DNA of 64,000 nt from Dehalococcoidia bacterium. GTDB lineage: Bacteria > Chloroflexota > Dehalococcoidia > Lucifugimonadales > UBA1123. The stretch lies in the NCBI GenBank assembly GCA_009838465.1, contig VXRN01000023.1, positions 280,129 to 344,128 of the forward strand. Reading direction: 5' to 3'. This document shows, piece after piece, positions 24,035 through 32,429 of the stretch. Within the stretch, counting starts at the first letter, position 1. The number at the start of each line of letters is the position of its first letter. The notes beneath the pieces are model-generated. The model was given only the letters and a program-made list of their open reading frames with translations, made no database searches and was not told the origin of the DNA. Made by a program: the position numbers and the translations under genes.

Positions 24035-24231
24035 GGACGGTGGAGATGCCGAGAAGCTAACTCGGACGGACAAGGGTCAAAAGCCAGCCGTGCTCCTGCC
24101 GTCCCCATAAGGGCAGTAGCGGAGTCGAACCGCATCTCTCGTCTTGCTAGGCCGAGCGGCTTCCATCGCCCATACTGCCCAAACACAAAGACCCCGTCGA
24201 ACCAACTATCACTCGGTCGAACGGGGTCTTT
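24035..24231 (+). ncRNA. Candidate structured non-coding RNA, about 197 nt
   Basis: Promoter to terminator with no ORF. Domain 1 (24035-24104): outer stem GGACGG/CCGTCC extended by GGAG/CTCC, enclosing the hairpin CCGAG-AAGCTAA-CTCGG and a second stem ACGG/CCGT (three-way junction). Domain 2 (24111-24180): closing stem GGGCAGT/ACTGCCC, hairpin GCGG-AGTCGAA-CCGC, and other short stems. On the opposite strand domain 2 reads like a degenerate tRNA. The unit ends in a strong hairpin with a T run. I recognise no named RNA family. Confidence 0.55.
24187..24231. terminator. Bidirectional Rho-independent terminator
   Basis: AAAGACCCCGT (24187-24197) pairs perfectly with ACGGGGTCTTT (24221-24231). 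T-rich sequence follows on the plus strand and the stem itself gives A/T ends in both directions. It closes the structured RNA unit. Confidence 0.75.
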
Positions 24232-24874
24232 AATATAAACAGCCTAGCAATATGGAGACACTCCGTCAAGTTGTTAAGTGGAATTTTGGTAGGGTACGAT
24301 ATAGGGGTGGTAGGGGCGACAAGGCGGACGAGGCTAACGCAAGAAATGTTACTAAACTAAGTGACATCGGGATACATACGCTGTAGAGATAGTGCCAAAT
24401 TTAGTGATTTTGGATACAAGCGGACATTACCCCAGAGTGTCGGGGTTCGCGCACAAATAGGCCCCTTGATTGCATGCATATGGGACTGAGCCGGGCGTCC
24501 AGCTATGGTCGGCGAAGACGAGTTTCCGTCACGAGCCATCTAAAAAAGTATTCTGGATGGTCAGCTTGCCGGAGTCAACAGCATGTTCGGCGTCAGCCCG
24601 GTTGATTGCGTGGGTGAATTGTGTGCCCGCAGTCGCGTCAGAGCCGCTCACTTGTGAACGATACTTTCAGATCGGGGACTGCTGACAGCTACCACATGAA
24701 AAGGAAGCGCTGCCGTGGGGAACCACGTATCTTGCCCCGCTCGCCCGTCCTATATATGATGTCTCCGAAGCCAGCCATTGACCCGCATTGTCTTACTATC
24801 GGACACGTTTGAGGAAAATCCATGAATTTTCCGGGAAGCCATTTCCAGCGGCAGACAGGCTTGGAGGTAGTGGA
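24232..24874. other. Non-coding or degraded stretch of the accessory island
   Basis: No convincing gene. A minus-strand frame of about 45 codons ending at 24529 reads protein-like but lacks a start and a ribosome site, so it may be a gene remnant. A perfect inverted repeat GGAAAAT..ATTTTCC lies at 24813-24832. The right side changes to GC-rich coding sequence at 24875. Confidence 0.4.
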
Positions 24875-26263
24875 ATGAGCAGCGAAGACGTACACCTGAT
24901 GGCACACCTGATGCGCCGTGCTGGCTTCGGCGCGACCCGCGACGAGCTTGAGTCGGCGATTGCCGACGGCTACGAGAAGACCGTGGATGCCCTGCTGGAC
25001 ACATCCACCGTTTCGTACATGCCCGACGACATCATCAGGCGGTACCACGTAGATCAGTCAGAGCTGCGTGTTGTGGAAGTCGCGGTCGCCAACTGGCTCT
25101 ACCGCATGATGACCACGACCAGCCCGCTCCAGGAGAAGATTGCGCTCTTCTGGCACAGCCTGTTCGCCACGGGGGAGCGCAAGGTCAACAACGTACAAAC
25201 TATGGTGAACCAGATCGAGACCTTTCGTAAGTACGGTCTCGGTAGCTTCCGCGCACTCCTGGTCCAGGTCTCCAGGGACCCCGCGATGCTCCACTGGCTC
25301 GACAACCAGGACAACCACAGGGACGCCGTAAACGAGAACTACGGCCGTGAGTTGTTGGAGCTCTTTTCGATGGGAATCGGCAACTACACCGAGCAGGACG
25401 TGAAGGAGGCTGCGCGCGCATTCACCGGCTGGACCTTCGAGAATGCCGAATACATGGCGCTGCGAGCCATGAAGGCCTCGATCTGGCCTTACAGCCGCGT
25501 TGCCTGCCAGTTCGAGTTCAGGTCGGACGACCACGACTACTCGGAGAAGATATTCCTCGGCGAGAGCGGTCCGTTCGACGGCGAGGACGTCATTGAGGTG
25601 ATAGTCCGGCAGCCTGCCACAGCTCGTTTCGTGTGCACTCGTCTGTACCAGTTTTTCGTCGCTGACGACGTTGATGAGGAAGGTGAGGAGCTGATCGAGA
25701 GACTCTGCCAGACCTACTTCGACTCCGGCTATGTCATCGAAGCTGTCTTGAGGCACATGTTCAATTCAGACCACTTCAAGTCAACCGCTGTCCGATTCCG
25801 CAGAGTCAAGAGTCCGGCGGAACTGGTGGCGGGGACGCTGAGGACTGCCCGGCCTTTCCCGCGACCGACTGTCGAGATGTTCCAGGTTGGTCTCGCCACC
25901 AACTACATGGGACAGGAGCTCATGAACCCTCCAAACGTAGAGGGGTGGCACGAGGGAGCCGAGTGGATTGACAGCGGGTCTCTCGTCGAGAGGGTCAACT
26001 TCGCCTCGCAGTACCTTGGCAATCCAGGCTCGCCAGGCGTCCGAGACATCGCGGACAGGCTCGCCTCCGAACAGCGGGCGCAGTTCGACTCGGCGACGCT
26101 GGTTGACTCCTGCCTGGACCTTCTCGGGCCGATCACGGTTTCGGATGAGACACGTGCGACTCTTGTGGCGTCCTCAGAGGCTTACGAGCAAGACGACCTC
26201 ACCACCCGCGTCGCGGAGACCCTGCGTCTGATCGGTTCGACGCGGGAGTACCAACTGGCCTGA
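24875..26263 (+). CDS. DUF1800 domain protein
   Basis: 462 residues. Begins HLMRRAGFGATRDELESAIADGYEKTVDALLD and continues PLQEKIALFWHSLFATG, QVSRDPAMLHWLDNQDN, AVNENYGRELLELFSMG, and EAARAFTGWTF, the ordered conserved blocks of DUF1800. Later comes NPPNVEGWHEGAEWI. Function is unknown; members are often paired with a DUF1501 sulfatase-like protein, absent here. I chose the ATG at 24875 because GGAGG lies eight bases before it and the preceding 29 codons are unlike the family. No signal peptide is visible. Confidence 0.87.
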   Translation: MSSEDVHLMAHLMRRAGFGATRDELESAIADGYEKTVDALLDTSTVSYMPDDIIRRYHVDQSELRVVEVAVANWLYRMMTTTSPLQEKIALFWHSLFATGERKVNNVQTMVNQIETFRKYGLGSFRALLVQVSRDPAMLHWLDNQDNHRDAVNENYGRELLELFSMGIGNYTEQDVKEAARAFTGWTFENAEYMALRAMKASIWPYSRVACQFEFRSDDHDYSEKIFLGESGPFDGEDVIEVIVRQPATARFVCTRLYQFFVADDVDEEGEELIERLCQTYFDSGYVIEAVLRHMFNSDHFKSTAVRFRRVKSPAELVAGTLRTARPFPRPTVEMFQVGLATNYMGQELMNPPNVEGWHEGAEWIDSGSLVERVNFASQYLGNPGSPGVRDIADRLASEQRAQFDSATLVDSCLDLLGPITVSDETRATLVASSEAYEQDDLTTRVAETLRLIGSTREYQLA

Positions 26264-26268
26264 CTCGC

Positions 26269-27162
26269 TCACACCAGTCGCAGCTGCACTCCCGACCTTT
26301 CCTCCTGGAGTCGGAGGAACGCAGAGCTGTCAAGGTCGGCCCATCCCCGGGTCATGGCCTCCTCCATTTCTGCCTGGCAGACGTTAGTCAGGTTCATAGG
26401 GACGCCGTAGCGCTCGGCCAGCTCAGTGGCAAGCCGCATGTCCTTTAAAGCGGTTTTCAGCGCGAAACGGGGTTCGAAGTCGCCGCTGAACAGCGTGTCG
26501 GGCAGACGAGTGTGCAGGTTGAAGTTCCTGCCGATTGCGCACTTCTGGAACACATCCACCAGCACCGACGGCTCCACCCCTGCGCGCACTCCCATCGTGA
26601 GGCACTCGACCGTCGCCATGTCCAGCGAGAACCCTGCGCAGTTGTGCGCGATCTTGCACACGCAGCCCGCACCGATGTCACCGACGTACATGACCGTCCT
26701 GGCAATCGCGTCCAGGACCGGCTTGCAGCGATCGATTATGTCGCTGTCTCCCCCGACCAGCATGGTCAGGTCGCGTGTTCTCGCGCCTTCCGCGCCGCCA
26801 CTGACCGGGGCGTCGAGCATAGCAACTCCTGCACTCTCCAGCGTACGGTGAGTGTCTCTTACAAGTTCGGGAGAGTTGGTCGTGTGGTCCACCAGCACTG
26901 AGCCGGCAGCTATTCCTTCCAGGATGCCATCGGTGCCGTAAACCACTTGCTGGAATTCAGGCGGACCCGGAAGACAGGTGCATACTATGTCGCACTGCTG
27001 GGCGAGTGCCTTTGGGGAGTCGCCCCACTCGGCCCCAGCTTCGAGTAGGGGAGTCGTCGAGCTTCGGTCTATGTCGTGGACTACTAGGGAGAAACCCGCG
27101 GCGAGGACCTGGCCCGCCATGGGTTGGCCTATGCTCCCGGTCCCAATGAATCCAACGCGCAT
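26269..27162 (-). CDS. Beta-hydroxyacid dehydrogenase (3-hydroxyisobutyrate dehydrogenase family)
   Basis: 297 residues. NAD motif MRVGFIGTGSIGQPMAGQVL at the N-terminus, VLVDHTTNSPELVRDT, the substrate motif DAPVSGGAEGARTRDLTMLVGG, and the catalytic Lys region GAGCVCKIAHNCAGFSL (Lys followed by the conserved Asn). It oxidises a 3-hydroxy acid to the aldehyde or keto acid with NAD(P). Start ATG at 27162 with GAGGAG seven bases upstream. That ribosome site is half of a 10-bp target duplication made by the MITE at 27181-27313. Convergent with DUF1800 (5 bp apart). Confidence 0.9.
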   Translation of the reverse strand: MRVGFIGTGSIGQPMAGQVLAAGFSLVVHDIDRSSTTPLLEAGAEWGDSPKALAQQCDIVCTCLPGPPEFQQVVYGTDGILEGIAAGSVLVDHTTNSPELVRDTHRTLESAGVAMLDAPVSGGAEGARTRDLTMLVGGDSDIIDRCKPVLDAIARTVMYVGDIGAGCVCKIAHNCAGFSLDMATVECLTMGVRAGVEPSVLVDVFQKCAIGRNFNLHTRLPDTLFSGDFEPRFALKTALKDMRLATELAERYGVPMNLTNVCQAEMEEAMTRGWADLDSSAFLRLQEERSGVQLRLV

Positions 27163-27180
27163 CGGTTCACTCCTCATCAA

Positions 27181-27313
27181 CAGGGTCTTTCGATTATCAA
27201 CCAATTAGACCAAGTACGTTCGTGGTGAGCTTGTCGAACCATGAACGGGCGGCCCTTCGACAGGCTCAGGACGAACGACAGAAGTTGCATCGGGAAATAA
27301 CCGAAAGACCCTG
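27181..27313. mobile_element. MITE-like element, copy 2, inserted in a ribosome site
   Basis: Terminal inverted repeats CAGGGTCTTTCG (27181-27192) and CGAAAGACCCTG (27302-27313) match perfectly over 12 bp and further with two mismatches. Flanks TCCTCATCAA (27171-27180) and TCCTCATCAG (27314-27323) are a 9-of-10 direct repeat. The core is GAGCTTGTCGAA..TTCGACAGGCTCAGG. 133 bp, no ORF. Copy 1 is at 670-799. Confidence 0.8.
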
Positions 27314-27499
27314 TCCTCATCAGTCATCGTCATGGACTCCTATTTGGTGATTGCGATACTATCACAACGATATGGATCGAAAGACGAAATTCGACGCAGA
27401 GCGGAACAGTACCATCGGCGTAGCTCAGGCTTGTATGCGCATCAGCGACGCGGAGTCTGAGTCGTTCGATACTTTGAGGTCCAGGAGGTCGGATGGGAG

Positions 27500-28507
27500 A
27501 TGGCAGCAAGACGGACGCTGAAATACGACCGTACGATTGGAATCGTTGCGATGGAGGGACGCGGGTTCAGCAATCCGGTGGATATTGCATTCTCCAGCGA
27601 CGACCGCATCTACGTAGTCAGCCGCACAAACTCCCTCCAGCCATACGGAATACGAATCGGAATCTGCGATCTGGAGAGCAACTACTACGGACACTTTGGA
27701 TCTTACGGCTCGGAGCCCGGGCAGTTCGTGTGGCCGACGTCCGTGGTGTTTGACTCGGAAGACAACCTGTATCTCGCCGATGAGCACAATGACCGCGTCA
27801 CCGTGTTCGACACGTCCGGCCAGTACATCCGGCACTGGGGCGAGCACGGTTCGGGCGACGGACAGTTCGATGGCCCGTCCGGAATTGCGGTTGACCACGC
27901 TGGCGCTGTACTGGTCGCGGACGCCTATAACGGGCGCGTCCAGAGGTTCACAGGAGATGGCGAGTTCATGTCGAGCTTCGGTCGTCCGGGGAACGGTCCC
28001 GCCGAGTTCAATATGCCCTGGGGCGTCACGCTCGACAGAATCGGCAACGTGTACGTGGCCGACTGGCGAAACGACCGCATCCAGAAGTTCTCTCCGAACG
28101 GCGAGTTTATGGCGGAGTTCGGAGAGTCGGGCGGCGGCGACGGTCAGTTCAGGCGACCGTCCAGCGTCGCGGTTGATGACGAAGGGCTTATCTACGTGGC
28201 CGACTGGGGCAACGAGCGTGTTCAGGTGTTGTGGCCTGACGGAGAGTTCCTGGAGAAACTAAGGGGACAGGCGATGCTGTCCAAGTGGGCTGAAGAGTTC
28301 TACGCGGCCAACCCGGACGAGTGGCAGGCGCGCCAGAAGGCCAACATCATGGTGACTCCGGGCCCGGATGTGGAGACTCCCTACCAGGAGTCCGCGCGAG
28401 TCGAGCCGTACTTCTGGGGGCCGATATCCGTCAAGCTGGATCGGCAGGGACGGCTGTACGTGACCGAATCCAACAGACACCGCATCCAGGTTTACGAGAA
28501 GATATGA
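27500..28507 (+). CDS. NHL-repeat beta-propeller protein
   Basis: 335 residues, built from about six NHL repeats (recurring pattern F..P.G.AVD..G.VYVAD..N.R.Q.F, for example GQFDGPSGIAVDHAGAVLVA, FNMPWGVTLDRIGNVYVADW, FRRPSSVAVDDEGLIYVADW). The last repeat closes at PISVKLDRQGRLYVTESNRHRIQVY. No signal peptide. Such propellers act as binding scaffolds or lactonase-like enzymes; role here unknown. AGGAGG lies eleven bases before the ATG. Followed after 361 bp by the solute-binding lipoprotein gene. Confidence 0.87.
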   Translation: MAARRTLKYDRTIGIVAMEGRGFSNPVDIAFSSDDRIYVVSRTNSLQPYGIRIGICDLESNYYGHFGSYGSEPGQFVWPTSVVFDSEDNLYLADEHNDRVTVFDTSGQYIRHWGEHGSGDGQFDGPSGIAVDHAGAVLVADAYNGRVQRFTGDGEFMSSFGRPGNGPAEFNMPWGVTLDRIGNVYVADWRNDRIQKFSPNGEFMAEFGESGGGDGQFRRPSSVAVDDEGLIYVADWGNERVQVLWPDGEFLEKLRGQAMLSKWAEEFYAANPDEWQARQKANIMVTPGPDVETPYQESARVEPYFWGPISVKLDRQGRLYVTESNRHRIQVYEKI

Positions 28508-28619
28508 GGCAGCGTTGTTTTTCTCCGCCCCGGTGGTTCAATGCCTGCCCGACCTTGACGTGTCGCTCCGTCCAAATGGAACACTTTTGCTGGGCCGTTC
28601 ACATGTGAGCCGATCAAGG

Positions 28620-28648
28620 TTGACACAATGCAAATCGGAGAATATATT
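28620..28648 (+). promoter_or_regulatory. Promoter for the solute-binding protein gene
   Basis: TTGACA (28620-28625), a 17-bp spacer and TATATT (28643-28648), close to the sigma-70-type consensus. It leaves a leader of about 210 nt before the TTG at 28869, which contains small hairpins (GGGCT..AGCCC at 28682-28706). No ORF in 28508-28868. Confidence 0.55.
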
Positions 28649-28868
28649 TCGTGAAATAGCGTTCGTAACTGTATCCGATTTTGGGCTGCTGGAACCAACC
28701 TAAGCCCATTATCGGAGGCAGTATCGAGATTACCAGATGAGTCGTTGTATCCCGACGTTACTGAGAGCGAGGCTTCAAGGTGCGTTTTTTCGCAGCCTGT
28801 TAAAGCCCCGTAGCTTTAGTCCCACCACAACGCGCAGTGTATAGCTAGGAAAGGATGGGGTACCGAGA

Positions 28869-30863
28869 TTGAAGAAAGTGCAGTTATTGACAGCGATAGC
28901 GACTCTCGCATTAGTGTTAGTGGTGCTGATGGCGTGTGCAAGTGATACGCCGGCGGCTCCTGCCGCGCCTACGCCGGACGTCGCCGCGATTGCGGCGCAG
29001 GCGGCTCAGCAAGCGGTGCAGCAGGCGCAGGCTGCCCAGCCTGCTCCCGCGGCGCAGCCGGCGGGTGCGACCTCTGAAGATGTCGCCAAGGCCGTTCAGG
29101 AAGCCCTGAAGGCGCAGGAGGCGCAGATAGCGAAGTCGGTTGAAGAGGCCGCTAAGAGGGCTGCCGAGGCTGCGGTGGAGGCTGCTCCACTCGCCATTGC
29201 GCAGTTGAGGCCCGAGGACGTCAAGGCCGTCGAGATAAGAACAGGCCCGTCCTATGGCGGACAGCTGAGAATCTCGACGCCCAGCGATCCCGGCTCCAAG
29301 TGGGACATGTGCGAATTCAAGAATCAGGAAAGGCTCTCCTATTCGGTCGAGAATTTCCTGATGGGCGACTACAACAAGGGTCCGTCTGGAACTAACGAGA
29401 CAACGTATCTGCCCACACTGGGATTCGGGACGGACAAGCTCGCCACCGGGGCCCTGGCCGATAGCTGGTCAGTGCCAGACCCTCTGACTTACAGCTTCCA
29501 CGTCAGGCCGGGCGTCAGATGGCAGGACAAGCATCCCACATTCGGCAGGCTGGTCGAAGTTGACGAACTGGTTGCCGAGATGAACCGCATCAAGGACTGC
29601 CGCTGGCCCAGGCACGACTTCTTGGACGAGGTCACCGGTGACGACACCGATGGCGACGGCGTCAACGACACGGTTACCTACCACACGAACAAGCCGGTCT
29701 CTTTCTGGGGTTACGAGTTCGCCTGGGGTCCTTACCTCATAGCCGCTCCCCCTGAGACCATCGAGCTTGGCACGGACGTTCCCTGGAACCAGTCCGGCAC
29801 TGGGCCGTGGATGACGGTCGAGGATGGATATGTAGCCGGCAGCAAGCTCGAATTCGAGAAGAACCCGGACTGGTGGGCCACGTACACCGTAGAGGGCACG
29901 GAATACGCAATGCCCTTCATGGATGGGATAGTCGAGATCATCATACCTCAGGAAGCCGCCAGACTGGCCGCCCTGAGGACGGGCAAGATTGACAAGCTGC
30001 GCTCAGTGCGCGCGTCCGACTGGGCCAGCATCGAAGAGTCGAACCCTGACCTCGGCAAAGTCAAGCCTCTTGAGAGAGCGCACGTGTTCTGGATGCCGAT
30101 GAACAAGCCTCCATTCGACGATCTCAAGGTGCGTCTTGCGATGAACTACGCCATAGATAGGCAGGTCTTCTCGGACAACCTGTTCGAGGGCGACACTGTG
30201 CTGTTCGCATTTCCATCGTCTCCTGAGTGGCCGCTGCACTACGTGCCTCTGGACCAGCAGCCGGAAATGGTCCAGGATTACTTCAATTACGACCCTGCGA
30301 AGGCGGAAGAGCTTCTGGACGAGGCCGGATATCCGTTGGATGCTGACGGCACGCGCTTCGAGATAGACATAGTGATCAGGAACTCCATCGAGCTCGAGCT
30401 TGAGTCTGCCCAGATAGCGGTGGACTTCTGGGACGACATTGGCGTGAAGGTCACTCTGGACCTGGTGGACACTCCTGTCCTACAGAGCCGCCTGTTCGAA
30501 AAGCAGTACGACTTCTTGTTCTGGCACGAGCCGGCGAGGCCGAACGCGCTGAACAACTTCAGGGCGGGACACCAGTGGAATTTCTCCAACCTGAATGACC
30601 CCGCATGGCATGCGATGTGGGAGGACGTACTGGCCGCGACCGAGTCTGACGAGCAGATAGCTCTGATCAAGGAGGCGAACACCAGCTTCCTCGAGCTGGC
30701 GCCGGCTGTACAGATTCCGGCCGGGTTCAGCGGCGACTACTGGCAGCCATGGGTGCAGAACCACAATGGCGAGAGAATTCTGGCGTTCGTGGACTACTCC
30801 ACGAAGTGGGCCTACGTCTGGCTAGACCGCGACATGAGGGAGGGCAGGACCGGTTTCCGGTAG
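28869..30863 (+). CDS. Oligopeptide-type ABC transporter substrate-binding lipoprotein
   Basis: 664 residues, SBP_bac_5 family. The signal peptide ends in the lipobox LMAC (Cys23). An unusual Ala/Gln-rich helical linker follows (about residues 28-115: PAAPTPDVAAIAAQAAQQAV.. and QEALKAQEAQIAKSVEEAAK..). The binding domain includes LADSWSVPDPLTYSFHVRPGV, LKVRLAMNYAIDRQVF, and NYDPAKAEELLDEAGYP. TTG start with AAGGATGGGG upstream. A strong terminator follows at 30902. ATPase genes of the same transporter type are at 32430 and 33515, but no permease is in the window. Ligand unknown. Confidence 0.9.
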   Translation: MKKVQLLTAIATLALVLVVLMACASDTPAAPAAPTPDVAAIAAQAAQQAVQQAQAAQPAPAAQPAGATSEDVAKAVQEALKAQEAQIAKSVEEAAKRAAEAAVEAAPLAIAQLRPEDVKAVEIRTGPSYGGQLRISTPSDPGSKWDMCEFKNQERLSYSVENFLMGDYNKGPSGTNETTYLPTLGFGTDKLATGALADSWSVPDPLTYSFHVRPGVRWQDKHPTFGRLVEVDELVAEMNRIKDCRWPRHDFLDEVTGDDTDGDGVNDTVTYHTNKPVSFWGYEFAWGPYLIAAPPETIELGTDVPWNQSGTGPWMTVEDGYVAGSKLEFEKNPDWWATYTVEGTEYAMPFMDGIVEIIIPQEAARLAALRTGKIDKLRSVRASDWASIEESNPDLGKVKPLERAHVFWMPMNKPPFDDLKVRLAMNYAIDRQVFSDNLFEGDTVLFAFPSSPEWPLHYVPLDQQPEMVQDYFNYDPAKAEELLDEAGYPLDADGTRFEIDIVIRNSIELELESAQIAVDFWDDIGVKVTLDLVDTPVLQSRLFEKQYDFLFWHEPARPNALNNFRAGHQWNFSNLNDPAWHAMWEDVLAATESDEQIALIKEANTSFLELAPAVQIPAGFSGDYWQPWVQNHNGERILAFVDYSTKWAYVWLDRDMREGRTGFR

Positions 30864-30901
30864 ACTTCAACTTCAGCATCCAGCAAATAGGACGATAAGT
30901 G

Positions 30902-30938
30902 AAACGGGGTGTGGCGATTATGTCTCCACACCCCGTTT
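30902..30938 (+). terminator. Rho-independent terminator after the binding-protein gene
   Basis: AAACGGGGTGTGG (30902-30914) pairs perfectly with CCACACCCCGTTT (30926-30938), followed by GTAATT; the stem has an A run on the 5' side, so it could also stop minus-strand transcripts. Confidence 0.75.
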
Positions 30939-31016
30939 GTAATTCACGTCCGAAGTAAACTGTGCATACCTCATGTTTGTGCAGGACATATCGTGCGGGG
31001 GGATTGAACGACGGGA

Positions 31017-31092
31017 TGGTGGAGATAGGGGGGCTCGAACCCCCAACCTCGGCATTGCGAACGCCGCGCTCTCCCAATTGAGCTATATCCCC
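31017..31092 (-). tRNA. tRNA-Ala (anticodon CGC)
   Basis: Minus-strand cloverleaf. Acceptor GGGGATA/TATCTCC, D arm TAGCTCAATTGGGAGAGC, anticodon stem CGGCG/TGCCG with loop TTCGCAA (anticodon CGC), and T arm GGGGG-TTCGAGC-CCCCC. CCA is encoded (TGG at 31017-31019 on plus). Confidence 0.93.
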
Positions 31093-31263
31093 ACTCTGTC
31101 GGATGCGCCCATTGTACCACGCTCGCGGAAGTTCCCGCCAACCCCTTGTACATCTGTGCTGAATTCACTACAATATCCCATGTCTTACCACCATTGAACT
31201 ACCATCTGGACATCCAGAACTGCCAATTGGGAATTATAAATTGAAATATATGGTATGGTCGGC

Positions 31264-31406
31264 GGAAGAAAAATTTTAGGCCATTTAGCTACAAATGCAG
31301 GTGAATACAGGTCAGATGCAGGTACCAGACCCCACCAGCACACTGCAGTTGGGTCACCAGCAGCCCACCTGTAGTATGACTGATAACATAAACGAAGATA
31401 TATGAA
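31264..31406 (+). repeat. CAGGTG-cluster upstream element, copy B
   Basis: GGAAGAAAAATTTT (31264-31277), TAGCTA (31286), CAGGTG (31298), CAGGTC (31308), CAGGTA (31319), CACCAG (31333 and 31355), CACCTG (31366-31371), then ACATAAACGAAGATATATGAA ending at 31406. Points at the SDR gene, whose ATG is 28 bp further. An extra A/T box (ATTATAAATTGAAATATATGG) lies at 31232-31252 on the other side. Confidence 0.75.
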
Positions 31407-31433
31407 ATTGATGGGACTTAGATGGAGATCTCG

Positions 31434-32249
31434 ATGGCTGAATTCGACGACAAGGTAGTAATCGTTACCGGCGGCGCGCTTGGAATGGGCGGCGACACCG
31501 CCTCCGAATTCGCTCGCCATGGAGCCAGCGTCGTAATCGCTGACCTCGACTCTGAGGCCGGCCGACGGCGCCAGTCTGATATTCGCGGCGGCGGCGGATC
31601 TGCCCTGTTCGTAGAATCGGACGTGGCTCTCTCTGGCGACGCCCGCAACGTCGTCCAGAGCGCAGTCGCCGAGTTCGGCGGCGTGGACATCCTCTTCAAC
31701 AACGTCGGGATCCAGCCAATTGACTCTTATAGAAACGTCGAGGACACCCCTGAAGAAATGTGGGACAGGATCCTCGACGTCAACCTCAAGAGCTACTTCC
31801 TCATGGCCAAGTACGCCATCCCCGAACTCCGGGCGCGCGGCGGTGGAGTCATCATCAACAACGCCAGCGTACAGGGACTCCAGTCCCAGTACCTAGTTCC
31901 CGCTTATGCCGCCAGCAAGGGCGGCGTCCTCTCTTTCACCCGGCAGATGGCGCTCGACTACGCCCCCGAAAACATCCGCGTCCTCGCCATCTGTCCTGGT
32001 ACCATTGACACCAGCATGGTCAGGACCGTCGCCGCCTCCGAAGGCGGAGACATCGAGGAGACGCTTGACAGGTATGGCGCGGGACACCCCATAGGCAGAA
32101 TCGGGACCGGCCAGGACATAGCAAACCTCGTTATGTTCCTAGCTGGTGAAAAGTCGTCCTTCATGACTGGAGCCCACGTTGTGATAGACGGCGGCTACAT
32201 GGCCCTCGGCGCATGGGCGGGCGGAGCCGGGGCCGACACGGGACAATAG
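31434..32249 (+). CDS. Short-chain dehydrogenase/reductase
   Basis: 271 residues, classical SDR. Cofactor motif VTGGALGMGGDTASEF, acidic ADLDSEAGRR (NAD preference), DILFNNVGIQ, active Ser in IINNASVQGL, YAASK, and C-terminal MTGAHVVIDGGYMALGAW. I chose the ATG at 31434 because GGAG lies six bases upstream; an ATG at 31422 is in frame. Controlled region upstream is repeat element B. Followed after 180 bp by the ABC ATPase genes. Substrate unknown. Confidence 0.9.
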   Translation: MAEFDDKVVIVTGGALGMGGDTASEFARHGASVVIADLDSEAGRRRQSDIRGGGGSALFVESDVALSGDARNVVQSAVAEFGGVDILFNNVGIQPIDSYRNVEDTPEEMWDRILDVNLKSYFLMAKYAIPELRARGGGVIINNASVQGLQSQYLVPAYAASKGGVLSFTRQMALDYAPENIRVLAICPGTIDTSMVRTVAASEGGDIEETLDRYGAGHPIGRIGTGQDIANLVMFLAGEKSSFMTGAHVVIDGGYMALGAWAGGAGADTGQ

Positions 32250-32429
32250 GTCTTTCGCTTGCCACCATCTGCCGTCGCGGGGTTGCATTTTGCCTTCACT
32301 TTGTCTATATTGGGCAAACTTGCCCCCTATCAAATTGGTAGGCAAATTCAGGTGCGGAAACTTGGCCTGTGTGAGATTGCAGCATATGTTTGACTTAGAG
32401 ATGAAACTCGTTTCAAGGAGTAGGACAGG

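Noticed and set aside
24035..24104. tRNA-Ser(GCT) reading of the hairpin CCGAG-AAGCTAA-CTCGG
   Set aside because: The loop lacks U at position 33 and no D or T arm can be drawn around it, so it is treated as part of the structured RNA.
24529..24669. Protein-like minus-strand frame of about 45 codons in the accessory island
   Set aside because: Lacks a start codon with ribosome site, and a plus-strand frame over the same bases is also open. May be a remnant; not called as a gene.
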